A stretch of 64,000 nt of DNA from Deltaproteobacteria bacterium RIFCSPHIGHO2_02_FULL_40_28 (lineage in GTDB: Bacteria > UBA10199 > 2-12-FULL-40-28): positions 1 to 64,000 of the forward strand of contig MGRJ01000020.1 of the NCBI GenBank assembly GCA_001798135.1. The letters run 5' to 3'. A program made the position numbers and the translations under genes. The notes under the pieces are model-generated. The model saw only the letters and a program-made list of their open reading frames with translations, did no database searches and was not told the DNA's origin. Of this stretch, positions 24,299 through 32,075 are shown in pieces; the first letter of the stretch is position 1, and the number at the start of each line of letters is the position of its first letter.

Positions 24299-25558
24299 AT
24301 GGATAAAATTGTTATTCAAGGTGGCAGAAAATTAGAGGGAGAGGTGGAGATTTCAGGCTCTAAAAATGCAGCCCTGCCTATTATGGCGGCTAGTTTGCTT
24401 TCTGCTCAATCCTTAGTGCTTTCAAATGTGCCCGATCTCAAAGACATTCAAACTCTCTCGCATCTTTTAGAAGGCATGGGAGTTAAGATTAAAAATAGTT
24501 TTGGAACATGGAAGCTTCAAGCCAAAGAAATCAAAGACCCTCATGCTCCTTACGATTTAGTACGCACCATGCGAGCTTCCATTTTAGTTTTAGGACCGCT
24601 GTTAGCACGAACCGGACGCGCCCGTGTTTCTTTACCTGGCGGGTGTGCCATTGGAGCTAGGCCCATTGATAGACATTTGAGGGGTTTCGAACAAATGGGT
24701 GCTCACATTGAACTGCAGGGCGGCTATGTGGAAGCCAAAGCAAAAAAATTAAAAGGAGCTCAAATTCTTTTTGAAGATGTAACTGTTACAGGAACCGAAA
24801 ACATGATGATGGCAGCAACCCTTGCCATTGGTACTACCATTTTAGGCAATGCAGCACGCGAACCCGAGGTGGTTGATTTAGCCAATGTGCTTAAACAAAT
24901 GGGTGCCAAAATTACAGGTGCAGGAACAGATACCATCACTATCGAAGGGGTTCCCTTACTTCATGATGCAGAGTATCAAATTATGGCTGATCGTATTGAG
25001 GCGGGTACTTTTTTAATGGGGGTTTGCATGACGGGTGGCGAACTCACAGCTCGTGGATTGTCTGCAGAATATCTTGGAGCACTGATAGCTAAGTTGGAAG
25101 AAGTGGGAGCCCATGTAGAAATTCAGAAAGAAGGGATTTTTATTAAAGCTCCATCAGTCATTAAAAATGCAAATGTTGTTACACAGCCCTACCCTGGTTT
25201 TGCTACCGATTTTCAGGCCCAGTACATGGCCTTAATGACCCTTTCTAGCGGGGTAAGCTTAGTAACAGAAAATATTTTTGAGAATAGGTACATGCATATA
25301 GCCGAGCTGGCTCGTATGGGAGCTGATATCAAATTAGAAGGAAAAACAGCAATCATTCAAGGGGTTCCACATCTTATTGGGGCCCCAGTGATGGCAACTG
25401 ATCTTCGGGCGGGAGCTTCCTTGGTTTTAGCTGGTCTTGCTGCTCATGGTATTTCTGAAATTCACCGCGTTTATCATATCGATAGAGGGTACGAGCATAT
25501 CGAAAAGAAGTTTCGAAAGCTTGGAGCTCGAATCAAAAGAACTAAAGTTAAGTATTGA
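24299..25558 (+). CDS. murA: UDP-N-acetylglucosamine 1-carboxyvinyltransferase
   Basis: Enzyme of 419 residues that transfers enolpyruvate from PEP to UDP-GlcNAc, the first committed step of peptidoglycan synthesis. It has the N-terminal [24 protein letters not shown], the active-site loop with Cys116 in [16 protein letters not shown] (fosfomycin-sensitive type, Cys not Asp) and the C-terminal [17 protein letters not shown]. It has no evident ribosome binding site and follows a GC-rich double palindrome. Confidence 0.97.
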   Translation: MDKIVIQGGRKLEGEVEISGSKNAALPIMAASLLSAQSLVLSNVPDLKDIQTLSHLLEGMGVKIKNSFGTWKLQAKEIKDPHAPYDLVRTMRASILVLGPLLARTGRARVSLPGGCAIGARPIDRHLRGFEQMGAHIELQGGYVEAKAKKLKGAQILFEDVTVTGTENMMMAATLAIGTTILGNAAREPEVVDLANVLKQMGAKITGAGTDTITIEGVPLLHDAEYQIMADRIEAGTFLMGVCMTGGELTARGLSAEYLGALIAKLEEVGAHVEIQKEGIFIKAPSVIKNANVVTQPYPGFATDFQAQYMALMTLSSGVSLVTENIFENRYMHIAELARMGADIKLEGKTAIIQGVPHLIGAPVMATDLRAGASLVLAGLAAHGISEIHRVYHIDRGYEHIEKKFRKLGARIKRTKVKY

Positions 25559-25635
25559 TTACCATTCATTTTTGGATTAAAGTCATCAAATTGTCTAGTT
25601 TTTGGTTGGGGGGATGGAATTTTGGGTGTGAAACT

Positions 25636-26919
25636 ATGAAAATTCTTCGAACGACCGACCGTAATTTCCGCTACGATTTTGGAAAAATCTACAAAAACCG
25701 CATGGATGTTTCCGAGGCCTTGGAAAAAACCGTGGCTGACATTCTTGATGATGTTAAGCGCATGGGAGATCAAGCTCTTTTTAAATACAGTGAGAAGCTC
25801 GATAATTTTTCTGTTAATACTAAAAATATTGAAGTTGTCGCTAAAGAAAAATCTCAAGCTTTAAAAAAAGTAACCGATAAAGATTTAAAGGCCTTAAAGT
25901 TGGCAGCTAAAAGAATCGAATCTTTTTACCGGCACGAACAAGTCAAGTCATGGGAATATACCGAACAAGGCGTGACGCTGGGTTTAAGATACACCCCGCT
26001 TGAGCGCGTGGGTATTTATATTCCCGGTGGTAAAGCTGCCTATCCTTCTACTGTGCTCATGACTGCTATCCCTGCAAAAGTTGCTGGTGTTTCGGAAGTT
26101 GTGATGTGTAGTCCTTGGCCAGGAGGCGAATCTAATCCAGCTGTGATTGCAGCAGCAAAAATTGCAGGTGTTGATCGCATTTTTAAATTGGGAGGAGCTC
26201 ATGCTGTAGCTGCCATGGCTTATGGAACAAAGAGTATCCCTCAGGTTGATAAAATTATTGGGCCAGGAAATAGCTATGTAACCTTGGCTAAGAAAATGGT
26301 GTTTGGTCAAACCGATATCGATATGCTGGCTGGCCCATCTGAAGTTTGTATTTTAGCCGATGGCAGTGTGAATCCACGGTATGTAGCTGCTGATTTATTG
26401 GCTCAAGCCGAACACGATCAAATGGCTTGTCCACTTTTGATTACCAATAATTCTAATTATGCAAGTCGTGTTGAAGGAGAAGTGCGTATTCAATTGGCTC
26501 ATTTAGAACGCAAGGCCATTGCTTCTGTTTCAATTCAAAAAATGAGTCTCATTGTTTTAGTGCGAAATATCCAGGAAGGGCTCGATTTAATCAATGACAT
26601 TGCTCCCGAGCATTTAGAACTCATGGTTGCTAATCCCCGTTCCTATGTTGATAAAATTAGAAATGCTGGTGCTATTTTTGTAGGAGAATATACTCCCGAA
26701 ACCATGGGAGATTACTTGGCTGGTCCTAGCCATGTACTTCCTACTCAAGGTTCTGCACGCTACTTTTCTGTTTTAAAAACTTCTGATTTTTTAAAGGCCA
26801 CCAGTATTCTTTCGTTTAATCACGAATCTTTTTTAAAGCTAGGCCCCGAAGCCGCAAAATTAGCTCGTCTGGAAGGCCTTACAGCTCATGCCCAAGCCGT
26901 TGATATCAGGCTTAAATAA
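25636..26919 (+). CDS. hisD: Histidinol dehydrogenase
   Basis: NAD-dependent enzyme of 427 residues that oxidises L-histidinol to histidine. Conserved parts are ERVGIYIPGGKAAYPSTVLMTAIPAKVAGV, the IGPGNSYVTLAKK block, GPSEVCILAD and the Zn-site region AQAEHDQMACPLL. NEHL-equivalent residues are in DIAPEHLEL. The ATG at 25636 matches the family start (MKILRTTDRNF); the frame upstream to 25555 is unlikely coding. In many bacteria murA, hisG and hisD are adjacent. Here hisG is absent between murA and hisD. Confidence 0.95.
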   Translation: MKILRTTDRNFRYDFGKIYKNRMDVSEALEKTVADILDDVKRMGDQALFKYSEKLDNFSVNTKNIEVVAKEKSQALKKVTDKDLKALKLAAKRIESFYRHEQVKSWEYTEQGVTLGLRYTPLERVGIYIPGGKAAYPSTVLMTAIPAKVAGVSEVVMCSPWPGGESNPAVIAAAKIAGVDRIFKLGGAHAVAAMAYGTKSIPQVDKIIGPGNSYVTLAKKMVFGQTDIDMLAGPSEVCILADGSVNPRYVAADLLAQAEHDQMACPLLITNNSNYASRVEGEVRIQLAHLERKAIASVSIQKMSLIVLVRNIQEGLDLINDIAPEHLELMVANPRSYVDKIRNAGAIFVGEYTPETMGDYLAGPSHVLPTQGSARYFSVLKTSDFLKATSILSFNHESFLKLGPEAAKLARLEGLTAHAQAVDIRLK

Positions 26920-26966
26920 CAACTATATGTTATTTATGTTGAACAAATAACAACTATATGTTATTT
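26914..26966. promoter_or_regulatory. Twin 22-bp palindromic operators before the first DUF4143 ATPase gene
   Basis: Two identical 22-bp copies (26914-26935 and 26945-26966) start 31 bp apart. Each is an inverted repeat AAATAACA-N6-TGTTATTT. The first overlaps the hisD stop codon; the second overlaps a weak promoter (TTGAAC 26939-26944, 17-nt spacer, TATTTA 26962-26967) that ends 6 nt before the ATG. Confidence 0.65.
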
Positions 26967-26973
26967 AAAATAA

Positions 26974-28134
26974 ATGACTATTGTCTTTCAAAGAGAGCAG
27001 CATTTGGATTGTTTTCGTTTGTCAGCCTTTCTTTTTGGACCACGTATGACAGGAAAAACCACACTTTTGGATAAGATAAAAAGGAATCTCACCATAAATC
27101 TGCTCGACCCCGAGGAAGAACTCAATTATCGCCAAACTCCCAGATTGTTCTGGGAAAAATTAAAAGCCCTTCCCAAAAAATCAGTAGTTGTTTTGGATGA
27201 AGTCCAGCGGGTTCCAACTCTGCTCGATTATGTTCAAATGGGCATCGATCAACTAGGTCATCGTTTTTTTCTTTCAGGTTCTAGCGCCCGAAAACTAAAA
27301 CGGGGTAGTGCCAATTTATTGGGTGGTCGGGCCATCAATTTAAGGCTTCATGCCCTATCAGTACAAGAAATAGGAAATTTTTTTGATATTTCCAAAGCCC
27401 TCTCCTTTGGGACACTTCCACATATTTATAAACTCATTATTCAAAACCAAGAAAAAAGTGCCCGCGACTATCTTAAAAGCTATGTGACCATTTACATTAA
27501 AGAAGAAATTCAAGCTGAAGCCCTAACCAGAAACCTGGCCGCCTTTCAGCGTTTTTTGCCGGTTGCGGCCCAAAGCAATGCCCAAATTATTGAGTATGCT
27601 AATATCTCGCGCGAATGCTCCATTCCAATGAGTACGGTAAAGGAATATTACCAGATATTGGAAGACACTCTTGTGGGTGAATTTTTGTGGCCATATGATC
27701 GCAACGAAAGAAAAAAAGCTCGTCCCAAGTTTTACTTTTTTGATTGTGGTGTTGTGAGAGCCCTGCAAAACCGTTTAAATGATTTTCCTACTCCATCTGA
27801 AAAGGGATTTTTGTTTGAAAACTGGTTTTTTAGAGAACTGGTGCGTATTCGCGATTACACAAAAAAGGAGGACGAAATTGCCTTGTGGCGAAGCGGAATC
27901 CACGAAATCGATTTTATCATTAAACGAAAAAACAAAATGATTATGGCCATTGAATGCAAAACCAGCCAAGACATCCCTTCACTTTCAACCAGGCGGGCTT
28001 TCCACAAACAGTTTCCAAAAACACCCCTTGTTGTTGCTTCATTAACAGACTCGCATCCACGAAAAATGGATGATCTAACCATTCTCCCCTGGATGGATGT
28101 TCTTGATTCTTACCGAATGCAATCAAAAACTTAA
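26974..28134 (+). CDS. AAA ATPase with C-terminal DUF4143/PD-(D/E)XK-like domain (first copy)
   Basis: ATPase of 386 residues. Walker A is GPRMTGKTT at 22-30 (the family usually has GPRQVGKT), Walker B is VVVLDEVQR near 72-79, and sensor-like FLSGSSARKLKRG follows. A winged-helix stretch (ISREC SIPMSTVKEYYQILEDT) leads to the DUF4143 end. The end carries EIDFII and MAIECK, the acidic and E-x-K parts of a restriction-endonuclease-like fold. Members are accessory genes of unclear role, often mobile or phase-linked. No Shine-Dalgarno precedes the ATG, and twin operators suggest autoregulation. A second member lies at 37968. Confidence 0.85.
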   Translation: MTIVFQREQHLDCFRLSAFLFGPRMTGKTTLLDKIKRNLTINLLDPEEELNYRQTPRLFWEKLKALPKKSVVVLDEVQRVPTLLDYVQMGIDQLGHRFFLSGSSARKLKRGSANLLGGRAINLRLHALSVQEIGNFFDISKALSFGTLPHIYKLIIQNQEKSARDYLKSYVTIYIKEEIQAEALTRNLAAFQRFLPVAAQSNAQIIEYANISRECSIPMSTVKEYYQILEDTLVGEFLWPYDRNERKKARPKFYFFDCGVVRALQNRLNDFPTPSEKGFLFENWFFRELVRIRDYTKKEDEIALWRSGIHEIDFIIKRKNKMIMAIECKTSQDIPSLSTRRAFHKQFPKTPLVVASLTDSHPRKMDDLTILPWMDVLDSYRMQSKT

Positions 28135-28141
28135 TTCCCCA

Positions 28142-28543
28142 TTACACTACCCAGTTTTCAATTTTTAATTTTTTTATTCTTTCAAATTCTTTCACATTAT
28201 TTGTAACAAGAGTTGCTCTTAAACTTAAAACATGGGCGGCAATCATTAAATCCATTCCTCCAATAATTTTTCCTTTTCTTTCCAAATCAGCTCTAATTTT
28301 TCCGTAGTGTTTGGTTGCTTTCTCATCAAATGGCAAAATAACAAAGGGAGAAAGAAAGTGTTGCAGGGCTTTTTCATTTTGTTTAACCGATAAGCTTTTT
28401 TGAACCCCATATTCTAATTCGGCAACGGTTATTGAAGAAATACCTATCTCTCCAAGAGGCACCAACTGGAAACGTTTCAAAAGCAAGGGATGGCAGCTTT
28501 TAATTAGATAAATGCAAATATCGGTATCCAGGATATATTTCAC
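28142..28543 (-). CDS. vapC: PIN-domain toxin of the VapC family
   Basis: PIN-domain ribonuclease of 133 residues. The conserved acids are Asp6 (YILDTDICIYLI), Glu42 (TVAELEYG) and the Asp of GGMDLMIAAHVLSL, and a NN-x-KEF end (LVTNNVKEFERI) completes the fold. VapC toxins cleave tRNA or rRNA. The gene overlaps the antitoxin gene by 4 bp. It converges on the DUF4143 ATPase gene with 7 bp between. Confidence 0.92.
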   Translation of the reverse strand: MKYILDTDICIYLIKSCHPLLLKRFQLVPLGEIGISSITVAELEYGVQKSLSVKQNEKALQHFLSPFVILPFDEKATKHYGKIRADLERKGKIIGGMDLMIAAHVLSLRATLVTNNVKEFERIKKLKIENWVV

Positions 28544-28776
28544 AATTCAGATCTTTTTTGAATTTGAGGCTGAAGGCGTTCGTTTAAAAAGTCATCAGAA
28601 AATTCACCCAGGCTTTTTTCAAAAAATTTCCAACTGGAAGTTTTGGGAATGAGAATGACGATATTTCCATTTTTTTGGATGTAAACTTCCTTTTCAGTGC
28701 TTTTAAAACGGAAATTTTTAGGCAGCCTCACCGCTTGACTATGACCATTTTTAAAAAGTTTAGCAGTTTGAATCAT
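28540..28776 (-). CDS. vapB: VapB-type antitoxin (AbrB/SpoVT fold)
   Basis: Antitoxin of 78 residues. The N-terminal swapped-hairpin DNA-binding domain is TAKLFKNGHSQAVRLPKNFRFKSTEKEVYIQKNGNIVILIP, a clear AbrB-like pattern. The C-terminal half (SWKFFEKSLGEFSDDFL) would cover the toxin. Operator and promoter overlap its start codon, which fits autorepression by the VapBC complex. Confidence 0.92.
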   Translation of the reverse strand: MIQTAKLFKNGHSQAVRLPKNFRFKSTEKEVYIQKNGNIVILIPKTSSWKFFEKSLGEFSDDFLNERLQPQIQKRSEL

Positions 28777-28812
28777 ATATACTAGTATATACTATTTTAC
28801 TATTTAAATCAA
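28776..28812 (-). promoter_or_regulatory. vapBC promoter and operator palindrome
   Basis: On the minus strand TTGATT (28812-28807), a 17-nt spacer and TATACT (28789-28784) end 7 nt before the vapB ATG. A perfect 16-bp palindrome, TATATACTAGTATATA (28776-28791), covers the -10 box and touches the start codon. The message would be leaderless. Confidence 0.7.
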
Positions 28813-28856
28813 GGAAAATAAAATAAGCGTTTCTTTCCCTTTCATGCAAAATAAGG

Positions 28857-28862
28857 TATAAA
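28857..28862 (+). promoter_or_regulatory. Probable -10 box of a leaderless transcript (CysZ/EI24-like gene)
   Basis: TATAAA lies 7 nt before the ATG at 28870 and no Shine-Dalgarno is present. The -35 region is weak. Confidence 0.4.
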
Positions 28863-28869
28863 TACCACC

Positions 28870-29643
28870 ATGGGTAATGTGATCCAAGGATTTGGGGATA
28901 TAAAACGAGGGGCAAGTTATCTCGTTTCCCACAATTCGCTCTTTAAATATCTTATTATTCCTACCCTCATTAATCTCATTCTTTTTATTGTTTTGGGTTA
29001 TCTGATGATTAAATTTTACGGGGATTTATTTATTCTTATTACCAAGCCCTTAGCTGGGCTTGCCGTTATGGGAGATTCTTGGTGGATTCATATTCTTTCA
29101 GGATTGATGTGGCTTCTCCAAGGTTTGCTTCATCTTTTACTTGGTTTGGTTTTGATGATTGTTTTAGTGGTGAGTATGCTTTTTATTTCACAAGTGATTA
29201 ATGGGCCTTTTTATGATTGGATTTCAGAAGCAGTTGAAAAGCAGGAGAGAGGTTTAGAGGCGGTTGCTTTTTCTTTTGGAAGGCTGATCCATGATATAAG
29301 CCGTATGATTAAGATGGAATTGATGAAGCTTATTTTTTTTGTGATTGTACCCCTTTTTCTTTTGCTTATTAATTTTGTCCCTTTAATTGGTTCTCTCATC
29401 TATACTATTTTAGCTAATTTGTTTGTAGCCTGGGATATGGGATTTAATTATGTTTCTTATCCCATGTCTCGCAAGTTGATACCTTTTAGAGAACAACTTC
29501 GGTTTGGTGTGAAAAATAAATTTCGTTTGATTGGGTTTGGCATCCCTCTCATGATTCCTTTTTTCAATCTTTTATTTGCTCCTCTTTTTGTTGTGGGGGG
29601 AACCCTGCTTTACTTAGATACATTGAAGGATCAAACTTCATGA
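28870..29643 (+). CDS. EI24/CysZ-like integral membrane protein
   Basis: Protein of 257 residues with about four to six hydrophobic segments. GFGDIKRGASYLVSHNSLFKYLIIPTLINLILF at the N-terminus, SQVINGPFYDWISEAVE in the middle and the end FNLLFAPLFVVGGTLLYLD are features of the EI24 domain family, which includes the sulfate transporter CysZ. In non-enteric bacteria the function of these proteins is open. The gene overlaps the next by 4 bp, forming a three-gene operon with the C45 hydrolase and a PAP2-type protein. Confidence 0.75.
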   Translation: MGNVIQGFGDIKRGASYLVSHNSLFKYLIIPTLINLILFIVLGYLMIKFYGDLFILITKPLAGLAVMGDSWWIHILSGLMWLLQGLLHLLLGLVLMIVLVVSMLFISQVINGPFYDWISEAVEKQERGLEAVAFSFGRLIHDISRMIKMELMKLIFFVIVPLFLLLINFVPLIGSLIYTILANLFVAWDMGFNYVSYPMSRKLIPFREQLRFGVKNKFRLIGFGIPLMIPFFNLLFAPLFVVGGTLLYLDTLKDQTS

Positions 29644-30764
29644 AATTGCTTCCTGTGATTGAATGTAGTGGCACTCACTATGAAATGGGAAAAATGCAGG
29701 GGGAATTTTTAAAAAATTTTAAATTGGATGTTTTAAAAGCTCTTTTAAAGTCCGATTTAAGCCCTTCTTGGATTAAAAAATTTTCTTCTGCTCGGCTTTT
29801 TTCTGTTTTGGGACTGCTGGCAGGAAAAAAGAAATCTTTTAAAACCCATACTCCAAATCAGTGGGAACGTCTTCGAGGTATTTCCAAAACATCTCTCATG
29901 GAAATTGGATCTCTTTTAGCCATTGCTGAGCTGGAAAGCCGTCCCAATGTAACAGGAAGCGGGGTTAATTGTTCAACTCTTTCTTTTTCTTCTGAAAAAG
30001 TAAGCGATGGTGGTGGAGTGCTTTTAGGATACAATCATGATTTTTTACCAACCATGGAACCTTTTTTATTTGTAAGACAATCAAAACCAAAAAATGGTTT
30101 AAAAAACAATTGTCTTACTTATTCACCAATGCCTGGATCTATTGTGGGAGTAAATGAAGCTGGTTTTGCTGTAGCTGCTAATCAAGTGCATGCAATAGAT
30201 GCTAGAAATCGTGGACTGCCTCCTTCTGTTATTATTCAGGAGGCGCTGGAAACTGCTCATGATGTAAGTGAAGCCATTAAAATTATTACAAACCTTCCTT
30301 GTGATGGAGGAAGTATTTTAACGATTGCCGATCGTTTTGGGGCCATGGCTTGTATTGAATTATCGAGAACCCGCCATCATATAAGGCCAGCCATGCAGGG
30401 ATGTCTTCTTTCAGTTAATCAATATGAAACTCAAACAATGCGCGAGGTAGAAATTCCCGAAGATGCTCTTTATCATCCTACAAAATCTCCTCCAGAACTT
30501 CGTGGGCTTTTAATCCATGGAGTAAATTGGTCGCGTAAAGAACGTTTTTCCGAGCTGTTAAATCCAGATTCGGTCATGAATGAAAAAGATTTAATTTTGA
30601 TTCTACAGGACCATGATTGCAATATGCCTAGTCGTTATTCCATTTGTAGACATTCTTCGGTTGTCAAAACATTGGCAACGATTATTGTCAGACCTAAAAG
30701 TGGTATGATGAAAATATGTTGGGGATCCCCTTGTGAATCAAATTTTATTACCTATGGGTTATGA
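29640..30764 (+). CDS. C45-family autoproteolytic acyltransferase/hydrolase
   Basis: Ntn-hydrolase of 374 residues related to the isopenicillin N acyltransferase / acid ceramidase-like C45 peptidases. Self-cleavage would free the nucleophile Cys111 (SGVNCSTLSF). The following GGGVLLGYNHDF and SIVGVNEAGFAVAANQVHA blocks and VNQYETQTM are typical. There is no signal peptide, so it acts in the cytoplasm or at its membrane face. Substrates in the family are amides of fatty acids or related compounds. Its location between a CysZ-like and an Aur1/PAP2-like membrane protein hints at a lipid substrate; this is inference. Confidence 0.8.
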   Translation: MKLLPVIECSGTHYEMGKMQGEFLKNFKLDVLKALLKSDLSPSWIKKFSSARLFSVLGLLAGKKKSFKTHTPNQWERLRGISKTSLMEIGSLLAIAELESRPNVTGSGVNCSTLSFSSEKVSDGGGVLLGYNHDFLPTMEPFLFVRQSKPKNGLKNNCLTYSPMPGSIVGVNEAGFAVAANQVHAIDARNRGLPPSVIIQEALETAHDVSEAIKIITNLPCDGGSILTIADRFGAMACIELSRTRHHIRPAMQGCLLSVNQYETQTMREVEIPEDALYHPTKSPPELRGLLIHGVNWSRKERFSELLNPDSVMNEKDLILILQDHDCNMPSRYSICRHSSVVKTLATIIVRPKSGMMKICWGSPCESNFITYGL

Positions 30765-31383
30765 ACGTATTTCTTTAAAACTGAGAATTTTTTGGATACT
30801 TACTGCTGTGGGCTATTTTGCTTTTTCTTACCTATGTGTTCAGCGTTTAGCAGAATATTTGGCGCAAGGTCACAATTTTATTCCACTTCAATTGCCTGGA
30901 GAAGGGCTTATTCCCTTTATTCCTGCATTTTTTGTAGCTTATTCTGCTACTTATATTTTACCCCTTTATCTTTTCATTCAAATCAAATCCAGAAATGATT
31001 TTTTTAAAATGCTGGGGGTTTTTCTCATTTTAAATATGGTACATTATTTGTTTTTTATTTTATATCCTGTCCCCTATATTTTCAGACCCCATTTTGAACC
31101 AGCCAATGATTTTTTAAAATTACTTTTTTATTTTTATCAATTGGATCGTCCTTACAATAATTTTCCTTCTTTGCATGTTTCATTTCCATTTCTTTGTTTT
31201 TATTTTTCACGAATTTTTGTGCACAAACAAGCGCCCATTTTTTTTCTGATGTCGATTCTTATCGCATTTTCTACGCTGCTCATCAAACAACACTATTTTT
31301 TGGACGTGGCAGCAGGATGGTTTTTGGCGTGGATGACAAACAAGCTGATTATTTCTAGGATGACGTTTGAAATACAAAAGTAA
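30733..31383 (+). CDS. PAP2-superfamily membrane phosphatase/phosphotransferase (Aur1-like PAP2_3 type)
   Basis: Protein of up to 216 residues with about six membrane helices. The active-site motifs FPSLHVSFPF (His148) and KQHYFLDVAAGW (His187, Asp191) match the second and third PAP2 motifs. An R-P pair in IFRPHFEP may be part of the first. This arrangement is like inositolphosphoceramide synthase and related phosphatases. The GTG at 30733 follows a GGGG stretch; an in-frame ATG at 30754 is the alternative. Both overlap the C45 gene (32 or 11 bp). The last 19 bases form part of the left arm of a 29-bp inverted repeat. Confidence 0.75.
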   Translation: MNQILLPMGYERISLKLRIFWILTAVGYFAFSYLCVQRLAEYLAQGHNFIPLQLPGEGLIPFIPAFFVAYSATYILPLYLFIQIKSRNDFFKMLGVFLILNMVHYLFFILYPVPYIFRPHFEPANDFLKLLFYFYQLDRPYNNFPSLHVSFPFLCFYFSRIFVHKQAPIFFLMSILIAFSTLLIKQHYFLDVAAGWFLAWMTNKLIISRMTFEIQK

Positions 31384-31532
31384 AAAAAATTTTATGAAAA
31401 AAGCCGTGGTCTTTTAAGTCATCGAGACTTAAAAGCCACTTGCTCTCGCCGATTTGTTTAATTTTTTCGCAAAGACAAATCGGCTCCGAGACACTTTTTG
31501 CAGAAAATTTTTTTTACTTTTGTATTTCAAAC
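31365..31532. repeat. Cruciform element with 29-bp perfect arms and two inner hairpins
   Basis: The arms 31365-31393 and 31504-31532 are perfectly complementary over 29 bp, and the left arm begins inside the PAP2 gene. The 110-nt centre folds into two more hairpins: CTTTTAAGTC/GACTTAAAAG (with GTGG/CCAC outside, one bulge) and GCCGATTTGT/ACAAATCGGC. The centre does not match the core at 8467-8533. Confidence 0.9.
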
Positions 31533-31549
31533 GAACCAACAGAAAATGG

Positions 31550-32011
31550 TTATTTTTTTTTGCAACACAGGGCATCGAGGCTGTATTTTCCACCACCATG
31601 TATCAAAAAATAAAGAGCTACGCACAAGAGGGTAAGTGGATATTCAAATCCATTATTCTTGGTTAAAAGCCCATTGGGGAAATGAACAAAAAAAACAGCC
31701 ACAGCCATCACACAGGCCACGCCAAAGGCAGCAATGGGGGTGAGTAGTCCAACCATCAAGCCCAAACCACCTAAAAATTCACCTGCAATAGCCAGGTAGG
31801 TGCTTATTTCAGGGTAGGGTATTCCCATATTGCGAAAGCCACCCATGATTTCGGCCATGTTGGTTAATTTTCCATAACCATGTACAGCCATAATCAGGCC
31901 AACCACAACACGTAGAAGAGTAAAAAAAACAGGAACCAAACTTTCTTTTTGTTTACAAAATATAAATACCTCCGTTACAGGAGGTATAATCCAAAAATGA
32001 AATTCATACAA
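31550..32011 (-). CDS. DoxX-family membrane protein
   Basis: Protein of up to 153 residues with four membrane helices and the DoxX pattern: FTLLRVVVGLIMAVHGYGKL, GIPYPEISTYLAIAGEFLGGLGLMVGLLTPIAA and FFVHFPNG. Family members are quinone- or thiosulfate-linked or simply uncharacterised. The ATG at 32011 gives an unusual hydrophilic 25-residue lead; a TTG at about 31939 would start right before the first helix. A small ACCTCC/GGAGGT hairpin lies inside that lead. It is divergent from hpnH. Confidence 0.82.
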   Translation of the reverse strand: MYEFHFWIIPPVTEVFIFCKQKESLVPVFFTLLRVVVGLIMAVHGYGKLTNMAEIMGGFRNMGIPYPEISTYLAIAGEFLGGLGLMVGLLTPIAAFGVACVMAVAVFFVHFPNGLLTKNNGFEYPLTLLCVALYFLIHGGGKYSLDALCCKKK

Positions 32012-32075
32012 TCGTGTTTAACAAAAACCCATTTTGCCCTTGTGATTTGGGTTTGGATCCCATAATGAGAAAGCC

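Noticed and set aside
25474-25857. 127-codon minus-strand frame across the murA-hisD junction
   Set aside because: It overlaps both conserved genes; no homology features.
31454-31666. 70-codon frame across the cruciform and doxX end
   Set aside because: It is formed by repeat hairpins and the antisense of doxX.
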